Origin: Agarophyton chilense
Taxonomy: Eukaryota > Rhodophyta > Florideophyceae > Gracilariales > Gracilariaceae
Length of the DNA stretch: 64,000 nt
Direction of reading: 5' to 3'
Assembly (NCBI GenBank): GCA_030374765.1
Contig: JARGXX010000115.1
Span: 496,001 to 560,000, forward strand
The translations under genes and the position numbers were made by a program. The notes under the pieces were generated by a model. The model made no database searches. It was given only the letters and a program-made list of their open reading frames with translations, and was not told the DNA's origin. This document shows positions 1-10,589 of the stretch, piece by piece; the stretch's first letter is position 1, and the number at the start of each line of letters is the position of its first letter.

Positions 1-606
1 GGATACGGCTTGTAGAAATGCTTCCGTGTCAGCATTAGTAGCAATCGAATCATTGGTAGCAACAGCAGCAAGCACCGATACTCGTTGCCCATTTTCAACA
101 CCAGAGTTTGCAAGTAACATGAATGCATTCATTGCCTCCGGCAATTTGCAACTACCAGATGTAGCAGTCAGTTTGGATACTTGAGCTGCAAAGCGTGCCT
201 CGAAGTTTAGATAGCTCTCATTACCGCGGCGACGAGTGTTTAGCATTGTCATGAACGCTTGATAAACCTCACTAACCACAGAGAGAGAATCACGTTTGTA
301 AATTGCATTCACGATAACCTTATGTCCATCAACGGCTCGAATATCTTCAGCGGATATCGCTTTGCAAAGATCCTTGGCTCTACCGTAGAGCTGTGACTGT
401 AGCATAATTCCCCTTAGCGCACTTGGAATCTTATTAGAATTTGAATCTGGTAGCATATCATGGAACGTATTCCATAAATCAACGGAAGAGGCATATTCTT
501 CCTGGTTTCCAAGACCATCAGTCCAAGGGACACTTTTGAGGTCCCAAGAAAATCTTGGCCGCGTTGGTAGCCCCTTCGGTAACGTAGAATCTGGGTCTGG
601 GCCCAT
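1..606 (-). CDS. gag: copia-type Gag, 5' part (runs off the left edge)
   Basis: I read 202 uninterrupted codons on the minus strand from the ATG at 606-604 to the window edge. The product begins MGPDPDSTLP and contains RPRFSWDL and FHDMLPDSNSNKIPSALRGI, then a run around LNTRRRGNESYLNFEARF. This is the layout of a capsid-type Gag of Ty1/copia elements. The degraded copy at 7094-7660 aligns through RPRF(A/S)WD, FHD.LPD.NSNK.PS and NTRRG, which confirms the frame and the start. The start codon lies inside the tRNA primer-binding site (597-609). No stop or frameshift is seen, so this copy may be young. The protease and pol would lie outside the window to the left. The family is clear from the alignment; the activity of the element is inference. 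Confidence 0.75.
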   Translation of the reverse strand, partial: MGPDPDSTLPKGLPTRPRFSWDLKSVPWTDGLGNQEEYASSVDLWNTFHDMLPDSNSNKIPSALRGIMLQSQLYGRAKDLCKAISAEDIRAVDGHKVIVNAIYKRDSLSVVSEVYQAFMTMLNTRRRGNESYLNFEARFAAQVSKLTATSGSCKLPEAMNAFMLLANSGVENGQRVSVLAAVATNDSIATNADTEAFLQAVS

Positions 607-609
607 AAC
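597..609 (-). other. primer-binding site complementary to initiator tRNA-Met anticodon arm, overlapping the gag ATG
   Basis: On the minus strand the sequence reads GTTATGGGCCCAG. This is complementary to the anticodon stem-loop of eukaryotic initiator tRNA-Met (GGGCCCAUAAC), the half-tRNA primer type known from Drosophila copia and yeast Ty5. The same word, with one more G at its 5' side, follows the left LTR of copia element F at 31058. The ATG in it, which pairs with the CAU anticodon, is also the first codon of gag here. Confidence 0.7.
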
Positions 610-870
610 AATGAATAATTGAGAATACGGTTGACAGTGGTAGCGGTATCAGATAACGATCAGAGGTAGTTTATCAAAATCGGGAGAACATCTGTGTAGG
701 TCCACTTCTCAAGAACAAGTGCAGTGTTCTGTCTTATATATCAGATGGTCTATTGCATGTCAGTACTCACACAGATTCATTGTTGCATGGACAGTTTCTC
801 ACAGCCGGTTACTTGACCAGTACTTCACGTCCATTGAAAGTGAGTCTCTGTAACTCAACATTCACACTGC
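610..870 (-). repeat. probable LTR of the copia element at the left edge
   Basis: In this element the LTR should end directly before the primer-binding site, so the sequence to the right of 609 should be its 5' LTR. It is AT-rich, holds a TATA-like tatatcaga/ctatatat stretch near 735, and could end in CA/TG near 860-870. No second LTR is in the window to compare, so the outer boundary is a guess. Confidence 0.35.
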
Positions 871-1187
871 CGAAATATCGATTAATAGTCTTTTTCTAGC
901 TGTAGATGAAGCTTTTATGATTACATCGAAAAGACTCTTTGAATCCGCGAACATTTTCGTTTTAATTACTTGGTTGGGTAAAGTTTGGAAGTCAAATCAA
1001 AGCGTGTGGGCAATATCAAAAGCATCTAAAAAACATATAGTCTACCTTCTGATTCAGACCTCACAACTCGACGGCTCTTGTAACTCTTTTCATGAATAAT
1101 ATTACAACGATTGAACCGATCAGACCATAGAATACGGATACCAAGTTAGGAAGTACTATCTTCATTTTTTGCAAATGAAAAATCATT
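871..1187. other. no gene recognised
   Basis: AT-rich sequence between the presumed LTR and the end of the next element's pol. Only short chance ORFs were seen. Confidence 0.4.
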
Positions 1188-2234
1188 CTATGCTCGTTTA
1201 ATGAGAGAGTTTGGGTCTAGCTTCACAAACTTCAAAGTATTTTTCTGTTCTTGAATCTCCTTACTGACTTTAGTCATTCTTCGTCCAATAGATTTCGTAA
1301 ACATTTTCTCCGTGACTTGAGCAGTTTTGTTCACGAAGAAAGATATGTGTGGAATTGTGTTCATAATCCAGGCAATTTGAGCTCTTTTGGATCTGAAATT
1401 TGCAAAGTCATTGTTGTTTTCCATCTGCATCATTCTATTCTTGAAATCCTTTTGATGAATTTCGTACTGTTCTCGGTTGGCCGTAACTTTAATTCCACCG
1501 AATTTGAAAGAACCAACAACTCTGTCTTGTGATTCGAAATGTTCTAGAGTTTTGTTTTTGAACTTCATAAATTCATCGTCATCAGTAATATATGAGTCGT
1601 CAAAATATGATTTAATGATTCCAAAAAGATTAACTTTAGATTTCTTGAAAAAATAGGAAATGTCACCTTTCAATGCGGTCATTTCAAGTTCCTCTCGTAA
1701 ATGTGGTATAATGGTCCAATTCCAATAATCGCAGGCATCTGCTAAACCATACAGTGGTTTGACAAGAAGGAGTAGACAACCTTTGGATACATCCATTTTC
1801 TTGGGAGGTCGTATGTATACCTCTCGAGTAAGGTCTTCATTACTCTGATTGTAGGCTTGGGAAACATCGTGACTCCATACCTTGTAGTCGAACATTGCAG
1901 AGATTGTCATAATAGGTCGAACTGTACTATTGCGAACGGTAGTGGAATTATGCACTACGTAGTTCTGTTCCTTATCGGAGAATCCTTGGGCTATAAGACT
2001 TGCCTTAAGACTTTCTTCCGGAGTTCCTGGATTCTTGATTGCTAACACAAATTCAAATCCTATTATATTAGCATCTTTAGGAACTTCAATACGTGTAACA
2101 ACTTTCCAAGTATCTCGGCGCTTTAAACCATCAATTTCTTTCTTTTTGGCTTCTGAGAACTTTGGGGAATTACAACGACGATCACTTGGTTTCAAGGTTA
2201 CAGAAATATACATTGATTCTTCATCGTTGCCCAT
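1188..2234 (-). pseudogene. pol: copia reverse transcriptase / RNase H fragment
   Basis: 348 open codons. The N-terminal part has KASLIAQGFSDKEQNYVVHN followed by a run ending SHDVSQAYNQS, the catalytic-aspartate region of copia RT. Then come REVYIRPPKK and KPLYGLADA(C)DYW, the active-site loop SYFDDSYITDD (F-x-D-D in place of the usual YVDD), and an RNase-H-proximal stretch RSKRAQIAWIMNTIPHISF. The reading is intact, but the real pol would start far upstream and those parts are broken, so it is a remnant. The family copies DNA from element RNA. Loss of the upstream integrase makes autonomous movement impossible. Confidence 0.75.
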
Positions 2235-2263
2235 TATTTCTTCACTTCAGTCTGAGAACTCCT

Positions 2264-3385
2264 TTAACACGTAGTTAAGGATATTCTCGAAACCATGAGG
2301 AATCGGTATTTCAAAATTGACTTCAGAAATTTCGGAAATATAAGGTTTGGGTTGCGTAATACTATGTTGTACTTTCTCGCCATTTTTTTTTTCAAGGAAA
2401 TTTGTTTGCCTGTAACTCTGATTACTTCAACCGGTCCAGTACATGGAGGTAGCTCTTTTTCTTTATAGATCAAAACCTTTTGTCCTGCTTCGAAATCGTG
2501 GTGAACTGCTTCTGGAAGACGTGATACGAGAGCCCGTTTCAGTCTTATTTTATTGGCGATGATTTCCATTTCTGAACGAGCAGTCAAGAGAGCTTTCATA
2601 CGATCCTCCTGATCAAGTTACTTTGTATGAATTCCAGGAAATCATGGTAAAGTGTAAAGAGACGAAGACTAGAAGCGATGGAACTAGACCTTCGGGGTTC
2701 ATGGTGTCATTCATAGCTTTTACAGCTGTGGCCAGGATGAAGTTCTCATTTCAAATGTTGGCATCGAACTTGATTTTGTGACATATTCGTCTTAAAGGTT
2801 CATGATATCGTTCTCCAGCACCAATGGAGTTATGGCTTTCCACTCCAGACAGAATAAAATCGATGCCAAAATTCAATCATAATTTCCTTCCATCGAGAGG
2901 ATGTAAACGCTGAGCCTTGGTCACACTGGATGCAGTCGGGGTACCCATTGCATATGGATGCCCAACATTCTAAGAAATTGTTCCAGATATCTTCAATAGA
3001 ATGTCCCTCTAAAAAGCAAGCGGCTTGGAAATGGTTATTTATATCAACAATGTGCAACACTGGTTTTCAGTCTATGAAAAATAGATCCATAGCGAGACCT
3101 TTGTTAAAAACAACTCCTTGAGTAAATGAACCCCAAAATCGTTGTGGTTTTGGGGGTAAAACATTGACACGTTTGACAAGCCTTTGATATGTCTTTTAGC
3201 AAATTTCGTTTTTCAGCATTGGCTTCTTCGGGTTTTGCTCGTTTTCGGAGGTTAAACAGCTTCTGTCCCGAGGGGTGATAAAAATGTAGATGCATTTTTC
3301 TGAGTTCTGCCTTTGTGAAATGGGCTGTGTATTCGTTCCAGTCGATATATAGATGATCAAGTTTCCGAATGACAGGCATCACCAA
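2264..3385 (-). pseudogene. pol: copia integrase fragments
   Basis: Three open pieces in different frames. 3104-3385 holds a GAG-pre-integrase-like zinc-binding part (ELRKMHLHFYHPSG, then ACQTCQ). 2830-3060 holds the catalytic core piece (LHIVDINNHFQAACFLEG and IQCDQGSAFTSS, carrying two of the three acidic residues). 2264-2599 holds the C-terminal part (VHHDFEAGQKVLIYKEKE). Frame changes and stops separate them. Confidence 0.6.
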
Positions 3386-3429
3386 TCCATTCTTACAGAT
3401 CAGAAGGTTCTCTACATTGTCAACATAGA

Positions 3430-3720
3430 TTCTTTCTCTGTCAAGAAAAATCTAGTCCAAGCAGTAATGGAACATTTCAGTTGATCACGTCCACGGTGAG
3501 TTTGAGTACTCTACCGTCCGGGGGCGCAGATTCGAATGGGTATCTGGCCAGTACTGCAAAAAGTGGAACTGCCAAGTTGAAAACGAATTTTCGAAGGCTT
3601 TTTCTTCAACTTTAAGCCATAACGCTTGTAATAACCTTGGCTTGCTCCTTTCCGATCAAAGAACTTTGTGCTCCGATATCTAGACATCCACCATAGAACT
3701 CGTTTGTGGTTTCAAAATCG
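3430..3720 (-). pseudogene. pol: retroviral-type aspartic protease remnant
   Basis: On the minus strand a short open stretch reads GGCLDIGAQSSLIGKEQA, the flap and active-site region of a retropepsin. The catalytic D-T/S-G motif is DIG here, a one-base change of the Thr codon. Further down a LLLGLDF block, typical of the end of the protease fold, is followed by a stop. The position between Gag and integrase is as expected for copia. Confidence 0.5.
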
Positions 3721-4098
3721 GTATCCAAATTTGTAACCTCGAAACATTTAAACTTGCGTTTGACTTATTTCTGGATATTACGCACTGAGCCTTAGAGAAC
3801 TTCTCGAATTTTAATCAAGAATCCACGCATACGAGAGTTCCTCATTATAAAATCCAGTTTCGGGGTTGAAGTCTCTGCGTCAATGCTGGTAAAAAGGTTT
3901 TCATCAGCATCATGAGTTGAGTCTTCTGAACTTGCGTCATTATTGTCTTCTGTTTTTTCTTCGATTTTGAAGAATGTGTCGACATCCTCGGTTTCTGAAT
4001 CATCTTAAACCTGTTTGCATAGTTCGTAAAGTACCCGTTTCAAAACACAGTTTTGATCAGCGTATTGCTTGGATTTCTGATAAAGCTGTATTTTTCTT

Positions 4099-5319
4099 TC
4101 AGCAATAGCGGTCCTTTGTATGCCGACAATAGCGTAAGATGTGTCCCTTTTCACCACAATTGAATAAATTTATCAAAATAAATCTTAGGCTTTGTATTGT
4201 TCCTGTGGCGGCCATATCTAGCAGGAACAAGATAGCATTTCGATGAAGACTGATAGAGAACATCTGCGGATTTTGCATTTTTAGAGAACTTGAATACATT
4301 AATGGACTTTCGTGCGTTAGCCTCTTCCTTTTCGCGCTGAATAGCACATTATAGCTGTGTGTAGAGTTCTCCATAGGAAGGGTTTCTGAGTCCAATCGGC
4401 TAATTGGATTACTAGCCCATGAATGTCCAATAAATGCTTTCCTAAGATAAGATATCTTATTTGCCTCAGTACGAAAATGGGGTGGACCTTAAGGAGCTAA
4501 TTTCGATATTTCTGAATCCAATTTCTCAATGGCCTGAGTTGCCGTACATTTCTCTGATTGGAAGGTATCAATTCGTATGTTCATTAAACGAATTTCAATG
4601 CGCTTTTGTTTAGAGGTGGAATTGAATTGTACTTCAATGAGGTTTGTAGCATCAGCGAGATATTGAGCTTTTAAAACGACATGGTCATTGAAGAAACCCT
4701 TTGCATCATCCCTTAAAATATTATGCATCAGCTGAACATGTTTGTAATCAGGTACCATGTAATCTTTTAGTGCGATACGATATTCGTAATAAAAATCCAT
4801 TCAAGATTCTCCAATGGCTCCAAAAAAACTTAGAGTTTTTGTCCGTGAAACGCATCGCCAGATTCTGTGAGATCTTGGGAATATCTATGTTGTTAGTGCT
4901 CACTCCGATCGTCTGCGGAGGCATATTAGAGTGATTATTCTTATTTGGAATAGGGTTTTCGACTTCCTGGTGGACTTGAGAGACAGGTACTTGCTCTGAA
5001 TATGGAGCAAAGGTTAAAGACGCTTTTGAAGCCCGAATACCTTCTTCAGCAACGGCACGGTCTTCGTTCTTCACGTAGATCGTAAATGCTAGACGATTCG
5101 GCGTAGGCGGTGTAGAAACGGCGGTGCAGCGGAATCGGCGTATGCGGCGTAGAAAGCGGAAGAAGAACAAGACGGACAGGAAGGACGATGATGCTGATAG
5201 AGAAGCTGGAGTTCAAAAGGTTGAAGGCTGTTCGATAGATGGTTGTTGTACAAGAGAAGTAGTTCTCTTGTTCCGAGCCCTTTTATAGTGGCTGGGAGCT
5301 TGGTGTGGGTCTCTACCAC
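4099..5319 (-). pseudogene. gag: copia Gag fragments with degenerate zinc knuckle
   Basis: 5319-4748 contains N-terminal pieces in two frames. 4489-4800 is a capsid piece (LEVQ/IEVQFNSTSKQKRIEIRLM). 4099-4395 ends with NLFNCGEKGHILRYC, a CCHC zinc knuckle that has lost its first cysteine. Stops and frame changes separate the pieces. It precedes the protease in the same direction. Confidence 0.5.
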
Positions 5320-5509
5320 GCCAAGTAAGCAGAGTCAGTCATATTAATTCAACGTCTACTATATTAGGATACGAATTCAAATTAAAGATTCTATTTCATG
5401 TTTATCTAACGTTCGCTGTTTGGGATTGTAATGAAACCTATGCAACTATCTGAAACAGATTGCGTGTTGTAATTATACATTCCCCACTCGCGAGACGTCC
5501 TCAACATCT

Positions 5510-5740
5510 ATGACTAAAAAACCACAACACATAGCTTGTGATCTATCTGTACAGCATTTACTTCTGTAGTACCTGAGTAAAAGAGCATCGCTATCTTATA
5601 ACAATGCAAAATCGGAACTACATTGCTAATGTTTTGAAACAAAATCGGAGAGAGCTCTTCCCTTGCTGACGGCTGATGTGTCTATTTGCTTAAGACTTGG
5701 AAGATGCCGGAAATAGCGTTTGGAGCGTTGGAATCGAGGG
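5510..5740 (+). repeat. degenerate copy of a segment found downstream of the multi-TM genes
   Basis: From acacatagcttgtgatctat to the word agatgccggaaatagcg this stretch closely follows 54.63-54.82 kb and, inverted, 25.35-25.54 kb. It includes the leader and the first codons of the small MCLFAYDLGDAGN ORF, but here the fifth-sixth codons are interrupted by TAA and the similarity stops after about 230 bp. It is therefore a dead third copy of that locus, far from the inverted duplication. Confidence 0.65.
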
Positions 5741-7093
5741 TTCGGAGCATCCTTCGTGGACTTTTTCTTCTTCCGGATGGGTGTCCCCACCACGGGCAGC
5801 TGTGCAATTTCTTTGTTTCTGTGTCAGCTATAGCACACGACGCAGTGCCCAAGTAATAATGCGTGCGTCGTGCTGTGCTTTCGTCTTGCATGATTCGCAC
5901 GGACGTCAACACCGTCTCTCAAGGCAATAGCCTATGCTTTAACCTACACCACTTCGGAGATCCCACTCGAAACCAATCCAACAAAAAGAAACTAAACAAC
6001 TTACGAGACATCTTCTATGGAGAACGTTTTCTTTCGAGCACATTATCTTACAGCTCTAAAAACCTGGTAATCAATAATTCCTCCACAAACCACAGAATAG
6101 TTGCCTCAAGAAGTTGCTAATTGTCGGTAAATTTCATTCACACCAGTAACCTTCAAATCCAAAGTGCATATAGAGCTGTGTCAAAAATTACAAAATATTT
6201 ATGGGGAAAAGAAGAAGTATTGTAAAATATAAAGAAAACTGCGAAAGTAACCAGCAAATTAATCCAAAATTTTATATGTAACAAACCAAAAACAATAATA
6301 AAAGAAAAAATAGTTAAAGAGAGAAATCACAGTTTGTCGCTTAGACTCTCACAAAATGGGTGACTTGTTGACGACGATCAAGTACCCAGATGTGGAACTC
6401 AATGTCGGAATACATATTCCAATGGAAGTCAGCGAACAATCGAAAAGAAGCGGAGAAAATGAAACGACCAGATGGAAAGTGAAGCCCGTGGTTAATAGTA
6501 CCCACCAAGCTCCTGAACACTCGTTGCAGTAGAGAGTAGTTTCGTTCAAAAGGGTTGCGTAAATGTTTTGAAAGAGCCAAAACCCGATCGGAAAGATCCA
6601 GGCCATTGGAAATCGCTATGTAGAGAAGTCCACCAATTCCAGAGAAATAGTTTGCATGATCGCTTGACTACGTCCTTGTCACCCATGAAGATTTGTTTCC
6701 CGAAAGAAAGATCATCCCACGCTGGCTTGAACAAAGACGGGTTGTCAAGGCGCTGAGGGATTACGTCAATGAACTGCCTATTGCATCAGCTACTATGTTT
6801 GCGTGGACGCTAATCATAGGTAGATATTTATTTTGCATCACCTATTTTGTCAGGACGGGTGTTCAGTACGTTGCATTTATTCTCCTAGTGTTAATACGTA
6901 GCATTAGACTTAGTCAAAACATTACGTATCATTTGGTCGTCATAACTAGGAAAGAATGCTACATGGCCGGTACTTAAGCCCGAGTTTCACTATCCTACTG
7001 GCTATCAGCAATCCGAGAAAGGAAGCAACTGCTCAGATAAACGACTCTACGATCTTGAATAAACCCCCAAAACCCTCTGCCCTTTTCATAGTT
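5741..7093. other. no gene recognised; right part should be LTR of the next copia copy
   Basis: Several 60-95 codon ORFs overlap in all frames with no recognisable domain. About 6.84-7.09 kb lies directly before the primer-binding site and gag of a copia copy and is therefore probably its LTR, but its mate is not present. Confidence 0.35.
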
Positions 7094-7660
7094 GTGGGCC
7101 CAGGACTCTTTTCCAATGATTTCCCTTCCAGGCCTCGTTTCGCTTGGGATATCCGCACTGTTCCGTGGACCAATGAAAATAGATTACAACGCCAATACTC
7201 TGCTTCTCTCACTCTCTGGAAGTCATTTCATGATAGGCTCCCTGACACTAACAGCAACAAAGTTCCTTCTGATCTTCAAATTATCATGCATAAATCGCAA
7301 CATTACGGCCTTGCCTGTGATATGTGCAAATCAATCTCTGATTCTGTCATTAATTCTGCCGCAGGTGTGTTAAAGCAATTTTGGACATATTCTACAAAAG
7401 AGATCCTCTTGCTATACTTACCGGCGTTTATCAAGACTTTATCTCTCTGCACAATACAAGAAGAGGTTCTACCGAGTCGTTCTAAAAGTTTGAGTCTAGA
7501 TTTGAGACCCAAGTTTCGATGTTCAACTCCCATGCTGATAGCTGCAAACTATCAGAAGCTCTCACAGCCTTCGTGCTCCTAGCAAATGCAAACGTTGATG
7601 ATGGTCAGCGATTATCAGTTCTGGCTGCCTCAGCTCCCCGTGAACCAGATTCAGTAAATC
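7094..7660 (+). pseudogene. gag: copia-type Gag, second copy, broken and truncated
   Basis: The sequence starts GTGGGCCCAGGA where the left-edge copy has ATGGGCCCAGAC, so both the primer-binding site and the start codon are mutated (ATG to GTG). The product then has RPRFAWDIRTVPW and SFHDRLPDTNSNKVPSDLQI. After about 7375 the homologous reading moves to another frame (YKRDPLAILTGVYQDF, NTRRGSTESF), and after about 7500 to yet another (LSEALTAFVLLANANVDDGQ). It ends abruptly at 7660, where the LTR of gypsy A1 begins, so A1 inserted into this gag. Confidence 0.7.
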
Positions 7661-8204
7661 TGTAGTATAGTGAGCTACACAGATGAGGCTTTTATGCCAC
7701 GCGGTGAACCTGGAAGGTTGCCGGCATGCACCGTGTACTACAATGGTTTAGATAGCAGTTAGCTCAGCTCTTCGAAGATTTAGTATTATATAGATAATAG
7801 TAAGTAGATAGGGAGGCACACCTCAAGTGCACCTTCTGGTGGTCACGCGACGAAAGGCGCCACTGTGAGTCGGGTGGCTGGTGATATATAACTTCATCAA
7901 GCAGGGCCACCCCCTGTCACTATTGTAAAGGCACGCACCTACTAGACTACTTTCACCCCTTTTGTTTTCTACAGTCGACGGTGAAGGTAAGCCTAGTGTC
8001 CGTACGGCTTTCCGGACCCGCGTGCGCTGTGCATCATCGTCTACCAACGCGGTCCCAGTAAGCCCACCGTACCCGTTTCACCCTTCACTTGCTGGTGCTG
8101 CCACACCTTACAGGTATCTTTAATCTCCGCATCCTAGGTCGAGCGCATCCCGCACTCCCTAGAACCGACAAATCTAACACGCCGAGTTATCGTTTTGGTT
8201 TACA
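7661..8204 (+). repeat. 5' LTR of gypsy element A1
   Basis: It starts TGTAGTATAGTGAGC directly after the interrupted copia gag and ends TTTACA, giving TGTA...TACA inverted ends. A primer-binding site follows 8 nt later. It holds an AT-rich patch (tattatatagataatag, about 7785) that may be a promoter or polyadenylation region. The 3' partner is lost. Confidence 0.55.
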
Positions 8205-8212
8205 CCACGTTT

Positions 8213-8226
8213 TGGTCTCCCGACTT
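8213..8226 (+). other. primer-binding site shared with element B
   Basis: TGGTCTCCCGACTT. The identical 14-mer, on the minus strand, lies next to the LTR of element B (20924-20937). It would pair with a tRNA ending AAGUCGGGAGACCA. I cannot name that tRNA without the genome's tRNA set. Confidence 0.7.
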
Positions 8227-8338
8227 GGGAATTAGTGTTCACCACGTTTGGAATTGAAATAGAGAGTTTGGAGTTGAATCCATACCATTTGGTGAACTAG
8301 AAACTGAAACAGAAACTGCTCACTCATTATTTACCTCA

Positions 8339-10492
8339 ATGGACCAATCATCGAAGAACGCGCCGAGATCCGTCACAAGGGCGCCCAGTGCGCCGGTTGG
8401 TGGTCTTGCTCCACTGAGAGGACTCGCATAACCAATCCTGGACAACCCTAAGGACCTTTTTCGAAAGCCAAGAACCACTCAGGTCAATACGGCAATTCAA
8501 GAGGCAGGAGGGCCCTCGACAGAAGCCCAACATACCAATGTGGTAAGTCAACGGAAGACCCCCCTGGTCCCCGTCTGGATTTGGAGGCAATTACCCGTGT
8601 GATGGTTGATTGTGCCTATTTGAGAGTGATGGACCGTGTGCCGGTATTTATCATCAATTACCTCTAGAACGAGGTAAGAGGACAAATTGATCAATTGGTA
8701 ACGTTATCTCTACGGAAACATAGGGGTTTCAAACCCGAAGTAGAGGCGAAAACAAACACCATCAAGGTGGAGACCCAAGCCCTTATTCAAAAACCTCTTG
8801 GTGGTTTCAGTGATCTCCAAACCAACCATCCAACTTCGCATACTATTGAAAAGCCGAATGACCGAATTCGGAGAGGGGCAGAGCCTCCGGCGATTGAGGG
8901 CCCTGGGTAATATTACCTACCGAAACCTTTTGGTAGAGCTGCGTAGGGAGCCGTTGGCGGAGACCCTCGTGGTAAAGATGGGTCGTCGAGCTCGTTAAAA
9001 GAGCAACACCGATGATCATCTGGTTAGAAAAAGAAGAAAACCAAAAGGGCGCAGAGAAAGTGGCATTGGTCCGACCCTGACCGTTCGAGCTCGGAAACAG
9101 AATCAAGTTAGTCAACGGATGACAGCCGAAAAGGTTCAGGGGAACGCAGGAAGGATTCCCGTCGTCAAAAGGAAAAAAATAACCGCAAGGGTAAGACCAA
9201 AATGTATGACTCGTCATAGTCAGATTCCGACAGCGATCCCGTTCTACAGGTGAGCTTCCCGTTGAACGACCTTTTTGCAAAGGCGGTCGACTATCACATC
9301 TGTAGGTTGAAGAACAAGAGCTCTGAGTATAACAAAGAGGTTGCTCAAAAGATAAATAAGCACCAACTGTACTTAGTTTTCAGATGGAGGACACCCGTTT
9401 TTCAGGAGATGACACCATCGCTATCATAGAAGTCCTTCAGAGGTTCAAGATAGCATGTGACCAAAATGGGTTTTCAAAAGGTGCCGTCATGTGGTTATTT
9501 CATTTTTGACTCAAAAATCAGGCCAGCGACATGTCACACATCCGCTTGCAGGGTAATTTCATGGGGATGAATGATGTATAGGCATAAAGGCTGACTACAT
9601 ACCCACAGGTGGTAAATTTTCCTTCGGAAACCTATGCAACCGATGAGGTGATTCAAGAGGCCTATTCTGAGGTGCTCGCACACCGTCAACGAGCAGGACA
9701 AACCGAATTGGATAACGCACGCTCGCTGTGGGCGACAGCGTCCCGATGCAGTAGCGTTTTTACCACAACAAGGTTTAAGTCAATGTATGCAGATAACATT
9801 GACAAACCAATAAAGCCTGAGGAAAGGAATGACCTTGGTACAAACCGTAAGGTGGACTACAGTGCACTGGTGCGTTATGCCCAGGGCCTAGCGGATACGC
9901 TACGAATGGGAAAGAGGACTGTCACTCTCACACCGAAAGGGACAAAAGATATACCGAAACGGTCAGCCTTTGGCATCGAAGAAGCATCCACGACCGATGA
10001 CGGGTCATGGGCAAGTGATTCATCTGATTGACAGCTCTCAGGTCGGAGAAGATTCGCTCCCCAGATCCAACTGCGCAAGTTCAGTAGCTGGTAGGTCATC
10101 TTAGGCACCACCGTCGACTCCCTCAACGATGGTATCTGCCCCACACCACTAGGTTTTGCAGTACCATATGCTACTGAAGTTGATGGGCAGACCTCATACA
10201 GAACAGCAATGATACTCCTGAATAATTCCCAGCTAAGAGCAACCATAATGGCGTTAAGAGACCCCGCAACAGGTAACTTCGTTTGCTGGTTTTGTTTATC
10301 TTCCCGCCATTTGGCTACGCAGTGTACCAATGTTGCTCCTCAGACACGAACCATGCTCCCACAGGTGCGGCAGCAGAACCACCGAGAAGTCTTCGGTCCC
10401 CAGCCCGCAGCGGTTCGTCTTGGACATAACGCGAGTGCGCGCCCCATGGCACCTCAAAATCAATTTGGTCCATTACCGATCTCAGTAAACTG
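8339..10492 (+). pseudogene. gag: gypsy A1 Gag
   Basis: It begins MDQSSKNAPRSVTRAPSAP at 8339, about 110 nt after the primer-binding site. The capsid part near 9385-9720 (SGDDTIAIIEVLQRFKIACDQ, TYATDEVIQEAYSEVL) matches A2. A CCHC zinc knuckle, CWFCLSSRHLATQC (C-x2-C-x4-H-x4-C), is intact near 10285-10325. Many stops and frame changes occur between these blocks. The longest uninterrupted piece is 9609-10031. Confidence 0.6.
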
Positions 10493-10589
10493 AGCCCGTC
10501 GACGAGGTGGAAAACGCCAAGCGGTTGGAGTGAATGCCAACCCCAACTGGGCCCACTCGGAAGCCTATCTCATACCATCTGGTTGAGGT

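Larger units (their letters stand above)
1188..5319 (-). mobile_element. decayed Ty1/copia-type retrotransposon
   Basis: Reading leftwards on the minus strand there are, in the correct copia order, Gag fragments (5.3-4.1 kb), a protease (about 3.7 kb), an integrase zinc-binding region (3.4-3.1 kb), integrase core (3.06-2.83 kb), integrase C-terminus (2.6-2.26 kb) and reverse transcriptase/RNase H (2.23-1.19 kb). All but the RT are broken by stops and frameshifts. I could not find its LTRs. It does not share its Gag with the element at the left edge, so it is a separate family. Confidence 0.75.

Noticed and set aside
6341..6734. Overlapping minus-strand ORFs with a stretch resembling the end of a reverse transcriptase (SLVGTINHGLHFPSGRF)
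   Set aside because: The resemblance is short, three frames are open at once, and no catalytic motif is nearby.
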